64,000 nucleotides of DNA from an uncultured Clostridia bacterium (GTDB lineage: Bacteria > Bacillota > Clostridia > Christensenellales > Pumilibacteraceae): positions 62,001 through 126,000 of the forward strand of contig CAMSYM010000001.1 in NCBI GenBank assembly GCA_947066105.1, written 5' to 3'. Below the pieces are notes generated by a model. It was not told the DNA's origin and did no database searches. It saw only the letters and a program-made list of their open reading frames with translations. A program made the translations under genes and the position numbers. Below are positions 9,829 to 17,968 of this stretch, in pieces; the stretch's first letter is position 1, and the number at the start of each line of letters is the position of its first letter.

Positions 9829-10653
9829 TCAATCGCAGTCGACGTCGCAACAGCAGTTATCGCAACCGCATTCCGTGCCGCAATTATCGCAATTGTCGTA
9901 ATCGACCTTGCACGAAGTGCATTCGTCGGTGTTGTCGACGAGCGGCGAGAACTGTTGTTTCGCTTGCGAGATATTTTCGTCGGACGCCTGTTCGGTGTCG
10001 TACATGCCGCGGCTTTGCATAAATTCAAACGCTTTGTATTGATCTTCGGCGGCATAGTCGAGATTTTCGCGCAGAACGTTGCGGAACTGTTCTTCCGCCG
10101 CTTCGCAAAGCGCGGTAGAGTAAAGCTTGACTATTTGTTTTTCGGAGCCGAGTACGTCCGATATGATCTCATAGTCGTCGAGCTTGCACTTTTCGCGCGC
10201 CGACGGCTTGTCCGCCGTGTAAAGGTCGTCGACGGTAGCCGCGGTCTCGTCGCTCGGATCGGAGTTTTCGGATACTTCGTAACCGAACTCGTCCGCATAT
10301 TCGGCGTTGAACGCGCTGTTGTCGTCGTCGGCTGTTTCCAGATCGTAAAGATCTGTGGCGTCGTTTGCGTAGTCGTCGGTCGCATCGTACGTGTTGCCGT
10401 ATGCGCCGCTGAGATCGTTGTAACGGTCGTCGACAGCCGCCTGTTCGCTTTCGGGCGAATTGACGTATTCTTCGTTATAACGTTCGCATTCGCCGGGCGC
10501 TTTGCCGAACTCGTCGGGTCTACGGTTTTCCGTTTCGACTATAAAGTCGGACGAGAACTCGGTGGGCATCGGCATGGGAATGGTTTCGTTCGGCATGTTG
10601 CCGAATGCGTTGTTGTCGGGTGCAAAGCCGTTGTTACGTTCGTTGTTTTGCAT
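9829..10653 (-). CDS. CotF-domain protein with acidic N-terminus and cysteine-rich tail (probable spore coat protein)
   Basis: This 274-residue protein starts at an ATG at 10653 behind AAGGAG. Residues 1-150 are acidic, Asn/Tyr/Asp-rich and look disordered. Residues about 157-226 match the Coat_F (CotF) family: a helix with YEIISDVLGSEKQIVKLYS, a second helix with FRNVLRENL, then RGMYDTEQAS. Members of this family are ferritin-like bundles found in spore coats. The last 30 residues contain ten cysteines in Cys-x-x-Cys, Cys-Gly-Cys and Cys-Cys-Cys patterns, which could bind metal or form coat cross-links. It lies downstream of, and is probably co-transcribed with, the small gene at 10666-10848. 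The coat role is inferred from the family. The long acidic head and Cys tail are not part of the CotF domain itself. Confidence 0.7.
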   Translation of the reverse strand: MQNNERNNGFAPDNNAFGNMPNETIPMPMPTEFSSDFIVETENRRPDEFGKAPGECERYNEEYVNSPESEQAAVDDRYNDLSGAYGNTYDATDDYANDATDLYDLETADDDNSAFNAEYADEFGYEVSENSDPSDETAATVDDLYTADKPSAREKCKLDDYEIISDVLGSEKQIVKLYSTALCEAAEEQFRNVLRENLDYAAEDQYKAFEFMQSRGMYDTEQASDENISQAKQQFSPLVDNTDECTSCKVDYDNCDNCGTECGCDNCCCDVDCD

Positions 10654-10665
10654 GGTTTTTTCTCC

Positions 10666-10848
10666 TTAGTTCCTGTCGAGATAGCTGCACAGCGATTCAT
10701 AGCGGTGCTTGTGTCCGTTGGCAAGAGTGCCGAGCGCGCAACGCAGGTCTTCGTTATCCGTTTCGGACACGTAGTTGCAGCATTTTTTGTAAGCGAGCTT
10801 TTCGCTTCTGCACAGCTCGCTGAGTTCCGTCAAACTTTTTGTGGTCAT
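10666..10848 (-). CDS. Small helical protein upstream of the CotF-domain gene
   Basis: This is a 60-residue protein. I chose the ATG at 10848 because it has an AAGGAGA site 6-8 bases upstream, which the longer reading from 10869 lacks. It is predicted to form two amphipathic helices with four cysteines and a His/Tyr-rich end (GHKHRYESLCSYL). The pattern resembles half of a ferritin-like or DUF2383-type bundle, but I cannot assign it firmly. It is followed after 12 bases by the CotF-domain gene, so the two probably form one transcript and may act together in the spore coat. Confidence 0.6.
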   Translation of the reverse strand: MTTKSLTELSELCRSEKLAYKKCCNYVSETDNEDLRCALGTLANGHKHRYESLCSYLDRN

Positions 10849-10894
10849 TGTTTTCTCCTTTGGTGACAATGTTTGTAAATTTAATATGTGAGGC

Positions 10895-10923
10895 TTGATT
10901 TATTTTTATTCGCGGTGTATAAT
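10895..10923 (+). promoter_or_regulatory. recX promoter placed for a leaderless mRNA
   Basis: TTGATT (10895-10900), 17 bases, TATAAT (10918-10923). The recX ATG starts at 10930, only 6 bases after the -10 box, so transcription should begin at or next to the A of the start codon. No Shine-Dalgarno sequence precedes the ATG. Confidence 0.65.
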
Positions 10924-10929
10924 TACTGT

Positions 10930-11565
10930 ATGGGCAGGATAACCGATATTGTCAGGCAAAAGCGCAATAAGACGCGCGTAAGCATTTTTATCGACGACGA
11001 GTTTGTTTGCGGTCTGGACGAAGTGACGGCATTGTCCGCACGGCTCAAAATAGGCGACGACGTCGACGAGAACGAACTGAAAAAAATCGTTTACGAAAGC
11101 GAGATTAATTCCGCGTTCGAGCGTGCGGTCGGATATTTGTCGTTTTCTCCGCGCGCGCGTAAGGAAATAGAGCGGTACTTGACCGACAAGGGCTATGATA
11201 CGGAAGTCGTTGCCGCCGCGCTCGACAGGCTGGTTGCGTATCGGTATGTCGACGACCGCGTGTATGCGGAGAGCTACGTCAAGTCCAAGTCCAAACGTTA
11301 CGGGTCGTTTCGGCTGGCGGCGGAGCTTAAACGCAAGGGGATCGCGCAGGACGTTATAGACGAGTTGCTCGACGATAGCGGCGATAACGGAATAACGGAC
11401 GTTGCTAAAAAATATCTGAGTTCGCACCGCACTGCCGATAAGCAAAAGCTCAAAAGGTTTTTGGCGGGACGCGGATTCGGTTGGGACAGCATTGCGGACG
11501 CGGTGTCCGCGCTCGATCGGGACGGCGCGTTCGATACGTCGGACGACGGATACGACGAGCAGTGA
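10930..11565 (+). CDS. recX: Regulatory protein RecX
   Basis: RecX binds RecA filaments and limits recombinase activity in the cytoplasm. The 211-residue protein starts MGRITDIVRQKRNK and carries the three-helix RecX repeats, for example ALSARLKIGDDVDENELKK, YLSFSPRARKEIERYLTDKGYD and RYVDDRVYAESYVKSK. The length is near the usual 150-270. I place the start at ATG 10930 rather than at an upstream in-frame codon (10888) because the longer form would begin before the promoter's -10 box. It is followed 35 bases later by a P1-family peptidase gene and may be co-transcribed with acpS and nnr. Confidence 0.88.
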   Translation: MGRITDIVRQKRNKTRVSIFIDDEFVCGLDEVTALSARLKIGDDVDENELKKIVYESEINSAFERAVGYLSFSPRARKEIERYLTDKGYDTEVVAAALDRLVAYRYVDDRVYAESYVKSKSKRYGSFRLAAELKRKGIAQDVIDELLDDSGDNGITDVAKKYLSSHRTADKQKLKRFLAGRGFGWDSIADAVSALDRDGAFDTSDDGYDEQ

Positions 11566-11600
11566 TATACCCGCGATATACTTGCGGAAAGGAGCAAACA

Positions 11601-12509
11601 ATGAGCGAAATACTATTGCCCGACGGCATAAGGATAGGTAACGCCGACGACGGCGCGACGGGCGTAACGTGCATATTGACCGATAAAGCGACGGGCGGAG
11701 TTTCGGTGCGCGGCGGCGCGCCCGGCACGCGCGAAACGGATATGCTTCGCGCCGATAAGTCGCAGGGGTTTGTCGACGCGATAGCGCTTTCCGGCGGATC
11801 GGCTTACGGACTGGAAGCGTCGTGCGGCGTTGCGGAATATTTGCGCGAGCGCGGCGTGGGATTCGTCGCGGGCGATAAGGTAGTACCGCTCGTTGCGCAG
11901 GCGATACTTTTCGATTTGAATACGCCCGGCGAATATCGCTATCCCGATAAAAAAATGGGATATGCCGCGGCGGCGGACGCGCGACGGACGGATTTAAAAT
12001 TCGGCGCGGTCGGCGCGGGAACGGGCGCGACGGTGGGCAAAATTTTCGGCATGCAGGCGGCGAGCCGCGGCGGGCTCGGCGGAGCTACCGTGCGCTTCGG
12101 CGACGTGTTTGTGACCGCTGTGATCGCCGTGAACGCGTTAGGCGACGTATACGACCGAAAAACGGGTAAGATACTCGCGGGCGCGCGCATGCCCGACGGC
12201 GAATATTTTAACACCGTGGCGCGCTTGACGGACGGGACTTTTGCCGCGCAAATGCAAGTGCGGTCGGGTACCAATACCACTATCGGTTGCGTCATGACAA
12301 ACGCTCGGCTGGATAAAGCGCAGGTCAACAGACTGGCTGACGTCGCTCACGACGGGCTTGCTTTGTCCATACGCCCCGTGCATACCGACGCCGACGGCGA
12401 TACGTTGTTCGCATTGTCGTCGGGCGATAAGACGCTCGACATGAGCATACTCGCGGCGCTCGCGGTCGAAGCTACCGCCGACGCGGTGGAAAACGCGGTG
12501 CGCCGATGA
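11601..12509 (+). CDS. P1-family (S58, DmpA-like) peptidase
   Basis: This 302-residue protein starts at ATG 11601 behind AAAGGAG. P1-family enzymes are Ntn-type hydrolases that cut themselves before a nucleophilic residue and include beta-peptidyl and D-aminopeptidases. Here the family shows in ILLPDGIRIGNADDGATGVT, ALSGGSAYGLEASCGVAEYL, the Gly-rich GAVGAGTGATVGKIFG, the strand VIAVNALGDVYDRKTG, and TTIGCVMTNARLDKAQVNR before the C-terminal segment. These occur in the normal order and the length is typical. The substrate is unknown. Its last four bases overlap acpS, so the genes are translationally coupled. Confidence 0.82.
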   Translation: MSEILLPDGIRIGNADDGATGVTCILTDKATGGVSVRGGAPGTRETDMLRADKSQGFVDAIALSGGSAYGLEASCGVAEYLRERGVGFVAGDKVVPLVAQAILFDLNTPGEYRYPDKKMGYAAAADARRTDLKFGAVGAGTGATVGKIFGMQAASRGGLGGATVRFGDVFVTAVIAVNALGDVYDRKTGKILAGARMPDGEYFNTVARLTDGTFAAQMQVRSGTNTTIGCVMTNARLDKAQVNRLADVAHDGLALSIRPVHTDADGDTLFALSSGDKTLDMSILAALAVEATADAVENAVRR

Positions 12510-12874
12510 TCGGAACGGATATAATAAAGATATCGCGCATTGCCGAGGCGATAGAGAGCGACGCGTTTTTGAACAGAGTGTTTACCGAAAGCGAACGCGC
12601 ATATTGCGACGCAAAGCCCGACCGCGCGCAAAGCTACGCAGGGATATTTTGCGCAAAAGAAGCGGCGGTAAAGGCGGGAAAAAGCGGGTTCGGTAACGGC
12701 GTGATGCCCGCCGATATAGAAATAGGTCACGATGAGTACGGCGCGCCCGTTTTGGCGGCGCACGGCGGCGCGCAACGCTTTTTCGACGGGCATATAGCGG
12801 ACGTATCCATTTCGCACGACGGCGATCACGCGGTCGCCGTGGTAATGCTGACGGCAAGGAACGACAGATCATGA
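12506..12874 (+). CDS. acpS: Holo-[acyl-carrier-protein] synthase
   Basis: AcpS transfers 4'-phosphopantetheine from CoA to the serine of acyl carrier protein, activating fatty acid synthesis. The 122-residue protein has the N-terminal MIGTDIIKISRI with the metal-binding Asp, the FCAKEAAVKA motif with the metal-ligand Glu, and the terminal strand region HIADVSISHDGDHAVAVV. The length is standard for the trimeric AcpS type. It overlaps the genes on both sides by four bases. In Gram-positive bacteria acpS is often next to nnr or alr, which fits this context. Confidence 0.93.
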   Translation: MIGTDIIKISRIAEAIESDAFLNRVFTESERAYCDAKPDRAQSYAGIFCAKEAAVKAGKSGFGNGVMPADIEIGHDEYGAPVLAAHGGAQRFFDGHIADVSISHDGDHAVAVVMLTARNDRS

Positions 12875-14328
12875 TCGACGTATTGACGAGAGAACAAATA
12901 GCGCAAGCCGAAAAGCAAACCGTCGGATCGGGCGTGGACGTTATGCTATTGCGTATGAACGCCGCGCTCGCCGTGGTCGGCGCGGTAGAACGCATAGCCG
13001 ACAAAAAGTCGCGTATTGCGGTGTTTTGCGGTAGCGGCGGCAACGGTTACGACGGATCGATCGCGGCATGTAGACTTAAAAGATCGGGATACGACGTAGC
13101 GGTTTACACTGTCGGCGACGTAAATAAATTTCCCTGCGACGCTCTCGCGTATGCGCGTAACGAAGGCGTTTCGTTGCATGCCGCCGAAAAATACGGCGGC
13201 GACGCCGATATTATCGTCGACGCGATTTTCGGTATCGGACTCAACAAGCCGATAGTCGGCAAAACGGCGGAGCTTATAGACAGGCTCAACGCCGAGAACG
13301 GGACGTTTCGCATTGCCGTAGATATTCCGTCGGGACTGGACGCGAATACGGGCGAAGTTTTGGGTACGGCGTTCCGTGCCGACGCGACGGTGAGCTTCAC
13401 TTGCTACAAGCTCGGTATGCTGTTCGGCGAAGGGCGCGATCGTTGCGGCAGAGTAACGATCGAAAACGTCGGGGTAAAGACGGACGGAAATATCAAAGTT
13501 TATAACGACGGCGATTTCAAGCCGTACCGACGCAAGCCGTCGGCGCATAAAGGCGCTGCGGGCAGGGTGTTTATAATAGGCGGTAGCGGCGGCATGATAG
13601 GCGCGCCGCTTATGGCGGGCGCGGCGGCGCATGCGGCGTATCTAAACGGCGCAGGCACAGTGACCGTTTGCTTGCCGAGCGTTCACCGCGCCGCCGCGTC
13701 TGCGCGCGCGGCTATGGCGATGATGAAATTTTTGCCCGACACTCGCGACGGATATATAAGGTTCGAAAAGCAGTGGCTCGACGAGATAATTTCCAAAGCG
13801 GTCGCGATAGATATAGGCACGGGCATGGGGGTTGCGCCCGATCTTAAACGCACAGTCGAATATTTAAGCGAAAACTTCGGCGGCGTGCTTGTCGTCGACG
13901 CGGACGCGCTCAACGCGATAAAAGGCGATCATGCGTTTTTAAAGAGCGGTAAAGCAAAGGTCGTATTGACGCCGCACGTAGGCGAGTTCGAGCGTTTGAC
14001 TGGCAAGCCCGCCACAACGGAAAACGCCGCCGCGCTGGCGCGCGATATCGGCGGCATCGTGGTTTTGAAATCCGCTACGACGATAGTCACCGACGGTAAG
14101 CAGATAAGACTTAACGTCGCAGGCACGCCCGCAATGGCAAAGGGCGGCATGGGCGACGTTTTGGGCGGATGTATCACGGCGTTGTCCTGCGCGTACGAGC
14201 CTTTCGACGCGGCGTGTATCGCGTGCTACCGTAACGGCATGGGCGCCGAACGCGCGGTAAGCTCGTATGCGGAAACAATGCTGACTGCGCGCGACGTGCT
14301 TAAATTCGCCGATTACGACGAGCTGTGA
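12871..14328 (+). CDS. nnr: Bifunctional NAD(P)H-hydrate repair enzyme (epimerase and dehydratase)
   Basis: This enzyme repairs damaged NADHX and NADPHX. The 485-residue protein has an N-terminal epimerase domain (residues about 1-210) with the VFCGSGGNGYDG loop and DAIFGIGLNKP, and a C-terminal ribokinase-like dehydratase domain (about 215-480) with IGGSGGMIGAP, VLTPHVGEFERLTGKP and GTPAMAKGGMGDVLGGCI, the last being the nucleotide-binding GMGD region. It overlaps acpS by four bases. It is the final gene of the unit before a convergent terminator. Confidence 0.93.
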   Translation: MIDVLTREQIAQAEKQTVGSGVDVMLLRMNAALAVVGAVERIADKKSRIAVFCGSGGNGYDGSIAACRLKRSGYDVAVYTVGDVNKFPCDALAYARNEGVSLHAAEKYGGDADIIVDAIFGIGLNKPIVGKTAELIDRLNAENGTFRIAVDIPSGLDANTGEVLGTAFRADATVSFTCYKLGMLFGEGRDRCGRVTIENVGVKTDGNIKVYNDGDFKPYRRKPSAHKGAAGRVFIIGGSGGMIGAPLMAGAAAHAAYLNGAGTVTVCLPSVHRAAASARAAMAMMKFLPDTRDGYIRFEKQWLDEIISKAVAIDIGTGMGVAPDLKRTVEYLSENFGGVLVVDADALNAIKGDHAFLKSGKAKVVLTPHVGEFERLTGKPATTENAAALARDIGGIVVLKSATTIVTDGKQIRLNVAGTPAMAKGGMGDVLGGCITALSCAYEPFDAACIACYRNGMGAERAVSSYAETMLTARDVLKFADYDEL

Positions 14329-14358
14329 CGACGGTCGTACGATAAATAAAGACAAAAT

Positions 14359-14390
14359 AAAAGGCGTATCCGACAACGGACGCGCCTTTT
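14359..14390. terminator. Bidirectional terminator between nnr and the mazF-type gene
   Basis: AAAAGGCG (14359-14366) pairs with CGCCTTTT (14383-14390), with a longer imperfect stem inside (GGCGTATCCG against CGGACGCGCC). Flanking A and T runs let it work on both strands for the two convergent genes. Confidence 0.7.
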
Positions 14391-14405
14391 GCGTTTGCGA
14401 ATGCA

Positions 14406-14753
14406 TTATACAAAGCCGAGCGAAATAAGCGTTGCTCGTTCTATCTTGCGCATGGCGGGTTGATCGATCTCACCGACGCGGGCTTTAAGCCTGCGCTTGT
14501 CGAGCGTGCGCATTTGTTCCAACAATACGACGGAATCCTTCGCCAAACCGAATTCGCCCGCATGTATCTCTACGTGCGTGGGGAGCTTGGCTTTGGTTAT
14601 CCTGCTTGTAACCGCGCACACTATCACGGTAGGCGAATAGCGGTTGCCGACGTCGTTTTGCAGGATAAGAACGGGGCGCACTCCGCCCTGTTCCGAGCCT
14701 ATGACGGGACTCAGGTCCGCGTAATATATTTCGCCGCGCTTATATTCCGACAC
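14406..14753 (-). CDS. mazF: MazF/PemK-family mRNA interferase toxin
   Basis: MazF toxins cut single-stranded mRNA at short sequence motifs. The 115-residue protein shows the fold's signature: [29 protein letters not shown], then [12 protein letters not shown], and [17 protein letters not shown] with the conserved Gln-x-Arg-x-x-Asp-x-x-Arg-Leu. The residues expected for catalysis (Arg and Ser/Thr in the TSR and EQMRT segments) are present, so it looks active. The start is GTG at 14753 behind AAGGAGAA. The antitoxin gene lies 21 bases upstream, in the standard antitoxin-first order, and the close match to the NdoA/EndoA type suggests a housekeeping toxin. Confidence 0.9.
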   Translation of the reverse strand: MSEYKRGEIYYADLSPVIGSEQGGVRPVLILQNDVGNRYSPTVIVCAVTSRITKAKLPTHVEIHAGEFGLAKDSVVLLEQMRTLDKRRLKARVGEIDQPAMRKIERATLISLGFV

Positions 14754-14774
14754 CGCTTTCGTTCTCCTTTTGTA

Positions 14775-14978
14775 TCAAAGGTTCGCCCAGTCAAGATTTA
14801 TCTCGGCACATTTTTCGATGCCGTCTTGCCAAAGCTCGCTCTGTTCCATAATATGCGCGTCGATGACGTAACGTTTCAATATTTCGGAAATCATTGCGGG
14901 AACGCTCATGTTGCGTTTTACTGCGTTGCGCGACAAAATGTCGTTCATTTGACTGTCTACCTCGATTATATACTGCAT
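14775..14978 (-). CDS. Antitoxin of the MazF pair (ribbon-helix-helix type likely)
   Basis: This 67-residue protein starts at ATG 14978 behind GGGAGAA. The N-terminus has a short strand (QYIIEVD) followed by two helices (NDILSRNAVKRNMS and VPAMISEILKRYVID), which is the ribbon-helix-helix DNA-binding layout used by MazE-like antitoxins of Firmicutes. The acidic C-terminal tail (WQDGIEKCAEINLDWANL) is the likely toxin-binding segment. Position directly before the mazF gene supports the call more than sequence does. The operon is probably autorepressed. Confidence 0.75.
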   Translation of the reverse strand: MQYIIEVDSQMNDILSRNAVKRNMSVPAMISEILKRYVIDAHIMEQSELWQDGIEKCAEINLDWANL

Positions 14979-15002
14979 AGAATTTTCTCCCTTTGTTTGA
15001 GT

Positions 15003-15033
15003 TTTATACAGTTAGTTTGTTTTTTTTTGGCAA
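15003..15033 (-). promoter_or_regulatory. Probable promoter of the toxin-antitoxin operon
   Basis: On the minus strand TTGCCA (15033-15028) stands 18-19 bases before GTATAA/TATAAA (15009-15003), with an A-run between. The antitoxin ATG is 25 bases downstream. Confidence 0.5.
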
Positions 15034-15135
15034 TGTTATGTATAATAATCGACAAATATCGCAAGAAAGAGAAATGTACATAACAAAAGTGCGGCGATCG
15101 AAAACGCCGAGCCTAAGTCTCGTGTAAAATATCGG

Positions 15136-15173
15136 GCAAAATAAAACCCCGTATTCGCTTGACGAATACGGGG
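15136..15173 (-). terminator. Intrinsic terminator of the SecB-like gene
   Basis: A perfect 11-bp stem (15147-15157 with 15163-15173, arms CCCCGTATTCG and CGAATACGGGG) with a 5-base loop is followed on the minus strand by TTTTATTTTG. It lies 22 bases past the stop of the gene at 15196-15642. Confidence 0.85.
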
Positions 15174-15195
15174 CGACAGTCGTTACGGTGTGATA

Positions 15196-15642
15196 TCAGT
15201 TGGCTTCTGCGGGTTTTGCCGCGACTCCGCAATAAACGGGCGGGGAGATCATGGGAATGCCGTTGGACGCTTGCGTGAGCTGGGCGATTATAAGCGACAT
15301 TGCCGAATATACGTTGCCGCAAAGCATGTTAAAATCGTTTGCGGTGAGCGTGCGCAAGAACTCGCGAAAATCGATATCCTGTCCGACATATTCGTCGGCG
15401 AGCGTGCGGCGCACGGTATAAACTGCGGTTATCTCGAACACGCCTTCCGGTTCGAAGTCCATGCGGCGCACGACTTCGAATTCGACGGCGGCGCCGTCTT
15501 GCTTTTGGAAAAACACTTCGTCCTGTGTTCTGCCGCGGTAATTGACCTGCGGGCGGATCTGCAATCTGTCGAACGTGGTGCGACGCAATGTCAACTGCAT
15601 GGACGCGTCTTTAAAAAGTTTGTTGATTTCTATCTTCTCCAT
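15196..15642 (-). CDS. SecB-like protein
   Basis: This 148-residue protein starts at ATG 15642 behind a GGAGGAAAA site. It resembles SecB-fold proteins of Firmicutes: a first strand region with LRRTTFDRLQIRPQVNYRG, repeated strands including EVVRRMDFEPEGVFEITAVY, and a late helix LCGNVYSAMSLIIAQLTQAS leading into NGIPMISPPVY, which is the typical SecB-family ending. Such proteins act as export chaperones or as controls of toxin-antitoxin pairs. A MazF pair lies just downstream, but the two are separated by a strong terminator. The match is at fold level, so function is uncertain. Confidence 0.6.
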   Translation of the reverse strand: MEKIEINKLFKDASMQLTLRRTTFDRLQIRPQVNYRGRTQDEVFFQKQDGAAVEFEVVRRMDFEPEGVFEITAVYTVRRTLADEYVGQDIDFREFLRTLTANDFNMLCGNVYSAMSLIIAQLTQASNGIPMISPPVYCGVAAKPAEAN

Positions 15643-15671
15643 TTTTCCTCCGAAGAATAAGCTTTTCTACG

Positions 15672-15700
15672 ATTATAGACTATTTCGCGTAGAATGTCAA
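15672..15700 (-). promoter_or_regulatory. Promoter of the SecB-like gene
   Basis: Minus-strand TTGACA (15700-15695), 17 bases, TATAAT (15677-15672): a consensus sigma-A promoter about 30 bases before the ATG at 15642. Confidence 0.8.
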
Positions 15701-15733
15701 TCATATTTGACCGATTACGTATAATATGGGGGC

Positions 15734-15762
15734 TTGACAACGAGCAAAAAATTGTGTATAAT
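15734..15762 (+). promoter_or_regulatory. Promoter of the PfkB kinase-dinB unit
   Basis: TTGACA (15734-15739), 17 bases, TATAAT (15757-15762): a perfect consensus promoter, about 37 bases before the kinase ATG at 15800. It is divergent from the SecB-like promoter. Confidence 0.85.
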
Positions 15763-15799
15763 TTATACGCAATTCAATACCGTGAAAGAAGGTGCACCA

Positions 15800-16726
15800 A
15801 TGAAGTTTTTTGTGTCGGGCTTGATCAACGTGGAAACAAATCTGAGAATACGTTCGTTCCCCGTGACCTATTATCCGATAGATTATCCGTTTTTCGGTAT
15901 CAACTCGACGATATCGGGCGTCGGCTATAACATAGCTACGGCGGCGAAAACGCTCGGTAACGACGTGGCTTTCGCATCGCTCATCGGCAAGGATCACGAA
16001 GGACGGCGCATATCGCATACGCTCGACAAGGACGGCACCGATAAGACCTATATTTTCGAAACGCTTGACGAAACGCCCGTTTCGGTCATACTGTACGAGC
16101 CTGCGGAAAACGGCAGACGTCAAATATATTGCGATCTCAAAGACATACAGGATAAAACGCTCGATCCGGAAAAAGTTCGCGCGGCGATAGAAAGCGCCGA
16201 TGTGTGCGTGCTTTGCAACTCCAACTTCAATCGCGCGTTGTTGCCGATAGCCAAAGCGCTCGGCAAGCCCGTAGCCACCGACGTACATGCGCTCAACGAT
16301 ATCCGCGACGAGTTCAACAGCGATTTCATGCGGTATGCGGACATACTGTTTTTGAGCGACGAGGATCTGCCCGTCAAGCCGAACGATTTTATTTCCGCGC
16401 TTAAAGCCGAATATAAAGCGGGCATAATAGTGATAGGCTTGGGCGCGGCGGGCGCAATGCTGTACGAGCGCGCCACGGATACCGTCACATCGATCCCGTC
16501 GGCGGCGATAGGCGGAGTAGTCAATACCATCGGCGCGGGCGACGCGCTGTTCACGGCGTTCAATCACTATTATTTCCACGGTTGCGGCGCGGTGGAAGCG
16601 CTTAAACGCGCGCAGGTGTTTGCCGCGCTCAAAATCCGCCACGACGGCGGAGGACGCGGATTTTCTACCGAAGCTCAGGTCGAGGAGATATATAAAACCT
16701 GTAAGTTCACATGCGCGACAGAGTAA
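15800..16726 (+). CDS. PfkB-family (ribokinase-like) carbohydrate or nucleoside kinase
   Basis: This 308-residue protein starts at ATG 15800 behind GAAAGAAGGTG. It has the PfkB fold: an N-terminal FFVSGLINVETNLR strand, the substrate-side glycine loop TISGVGYNIATAAKTLGNDV, and the ATP/catalytic motif GGVVNTIGAGDALFTAF near residue 240, with the catalytic Asp in GAGD. These show a sugar or nucleoside kinase, but the substrate cannot be read from sequence. The last 16 bases overlap dinB, so the two are translationally linked although their functions look unrelated. Confidence 0.82.
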   Translation: MKFFVSGLINVETNLRIRSFPVTYYPIDYPFFGINSTISGVGYNIATAAKTLGNDVAFASLIGKDHEGRRISHTLDKDGTDKTYIFETLDETPVSVILYEPAENGRRQIYCDLKDIQDKTLDPEKVRAAIESADVCVLCNSNFNRALLPIAKALGKPVATDVHALNDIRDEFNSDFMRYADILFLSDEDLPVKPNDFISALKAEYKAGIIVIGLGAAGAMLYERATDTVTSIPSAAIGGVVNTIGAGDALFTAFNHYYFHGCGAVEALKRAQVFAALKIRHDGGGRGFSTEAQVEEIYKTCKFTCATE

Positions 16727-17940
16727 TACTACATTGCGATCTCAATAATTTTTACGCATCGGCGGAATGCGTGTCGCACGGAGAGTGGCGCAACGTTCCG
16801 CTTGCGGTCTGCGGCGACCCCGAGCTTAGGCACGGGGTCGTTCTCGCCAAGAACGAAATAGCCAAAAAAGCGGGCATTCGCACGGGCGACGTTATTTGGC
16901 AAGCCAAGCAGAAAGCTCCCGATCTCGTTGTCGTGCCGCCGCATTTCGATTTGTACATGAGCTATTCCAAACAGATGTTCGCGCTGTATAACGATTATAC
17001 GGATATGGTCGAGCCGTTCGGCGCGGACGAGTGTTGGCTGGACGTCACAGGCTCGCAAAAACTGTTCGGCGACGGGAGAACGATCGCCGACACGATACGC
17101 GAGCGAGTAAAGCGCGAGAGCGGTTTGACCTGTTCGGTGGGCGTAAGCTTCAACAAGGTTTTCGCAAAGCTCGGTTCGGATCTGAAAAAGCCGGACGCCA
17201 CGACGGTGATCGACCGCGAAAACTACAAGCGCATGCTGTGGGGACTTACCGCCGATCAAATGTTGATGGTGGGGCGGCGCACGTACGACAGGTTGTTGAA
17301 GCTCAATATCAAAACGATAGGCGATCTCGCGCTCGCCGACGCGAATATGCTCAAAAGCAATTTCGGCATAAACGGGCTTAAAATGAAAGCGTATGCGAGC
17401 GGCGACGATGCCGAACCGGTGCGCGAAGCGGTAAAAAGTCGCGAAGCCAAATCGATAGGTCACGGCATGACCGCCGTGCGCGATATCGAAACGGTGGACG
17501 ATGCGCGCGATCTTATTTATTATCTGTGCGAAAAGATAGGCGCGCGCATGCGCAAAGCGGGCATGCGCGGCTCGCTCGTTTCGGTGGGTTTGCGCGACAA
17601 TACGTTGTCTTACGTGTCGCGACAAAAACGATTGCCCATGCCGACGTATTCTTCGACGGAGATAGCCGAGTGCGCGCTGTCCGTTTTCAAAGAGAATTGG
17701 AACGGCGATCCCATGCGCACGATAACCGTCGGAGTGAGCAAGCTCGAAACGGACGACGCGCCCCGTCAAATGTCGTTTTTCGCAGACGATACGCGCAACG
17801 ACAAGCTCGAAAGGCTTGACGAAACGCTCGACAAGATAAGCAAAAAATACGGGCATGTAGTACAGCGCGCGTCGCTTATCGGCAAGGATTTTATCTACGA
17901 CAAAACCGACGCAGAGGACTTTTTGCCGTTCCAAAGATAG
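16711..17940 (+). CDS. dinB: Y-family DNA polymerase IV
   Basis: This polymerase carries out error-prone translesion synthesis. The 409-residue protein has the palm motifs HCDLNNFYASAEC with the first catalytic Asp and GADECWLDVT with the Asp-Glu pair, then CSVGVSFNKVFAKLGSDLKKPD, a thumb helix-hairpin-helix region (KTIGDLALAD), and the little-finger domain starting near SIGHGMTAVRDIE. The tail lacks a clear QL(S/D)LF clamp-binding motif, although RQMSFFADD at about residue 352 is a good candidate. The gene overlaps the upstream kinase. I saw no LexA box nearby. Confidence 0.93.
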   Translation: MRDRVILHCDLNNFYASAECVSHGEWRNVPLAVCGDPELRHGVVLAKNEIAKKAGIRTGDVIWQAKQKAPDLVVVPPHFDLYMSYSKQMFALYNDYTDMVEPFGADECWLDVTGSQKLFGDGRTIADTIRERVKRESGLTCSVGVSFNKVFAKLGSDLKKPDATTVIDRENYKRMLWGLTADQMLMVGRRTYDRLLKLNIKTIGDLALADANMLKSNFGINGLKMKAYASGDDAEPVREAVKSREAKSIGHGMTAVRDIETVDDARDLIYYLCEKIGARMRKAGMRGSLVSVGLRDNTLSYVSRQKRLPMPTYSSTEIAECALSVFKENWNGDPMRTITVGVSKLETDDAPRQMSFFADDTRNDKLERLDETLDKISKKYGHVVQRASLIGKDFIYDKTDAEDFLPFQR

Positions 17941-17968
17941 TTGGCATGATCCGTCGCGACGGCTTTAT

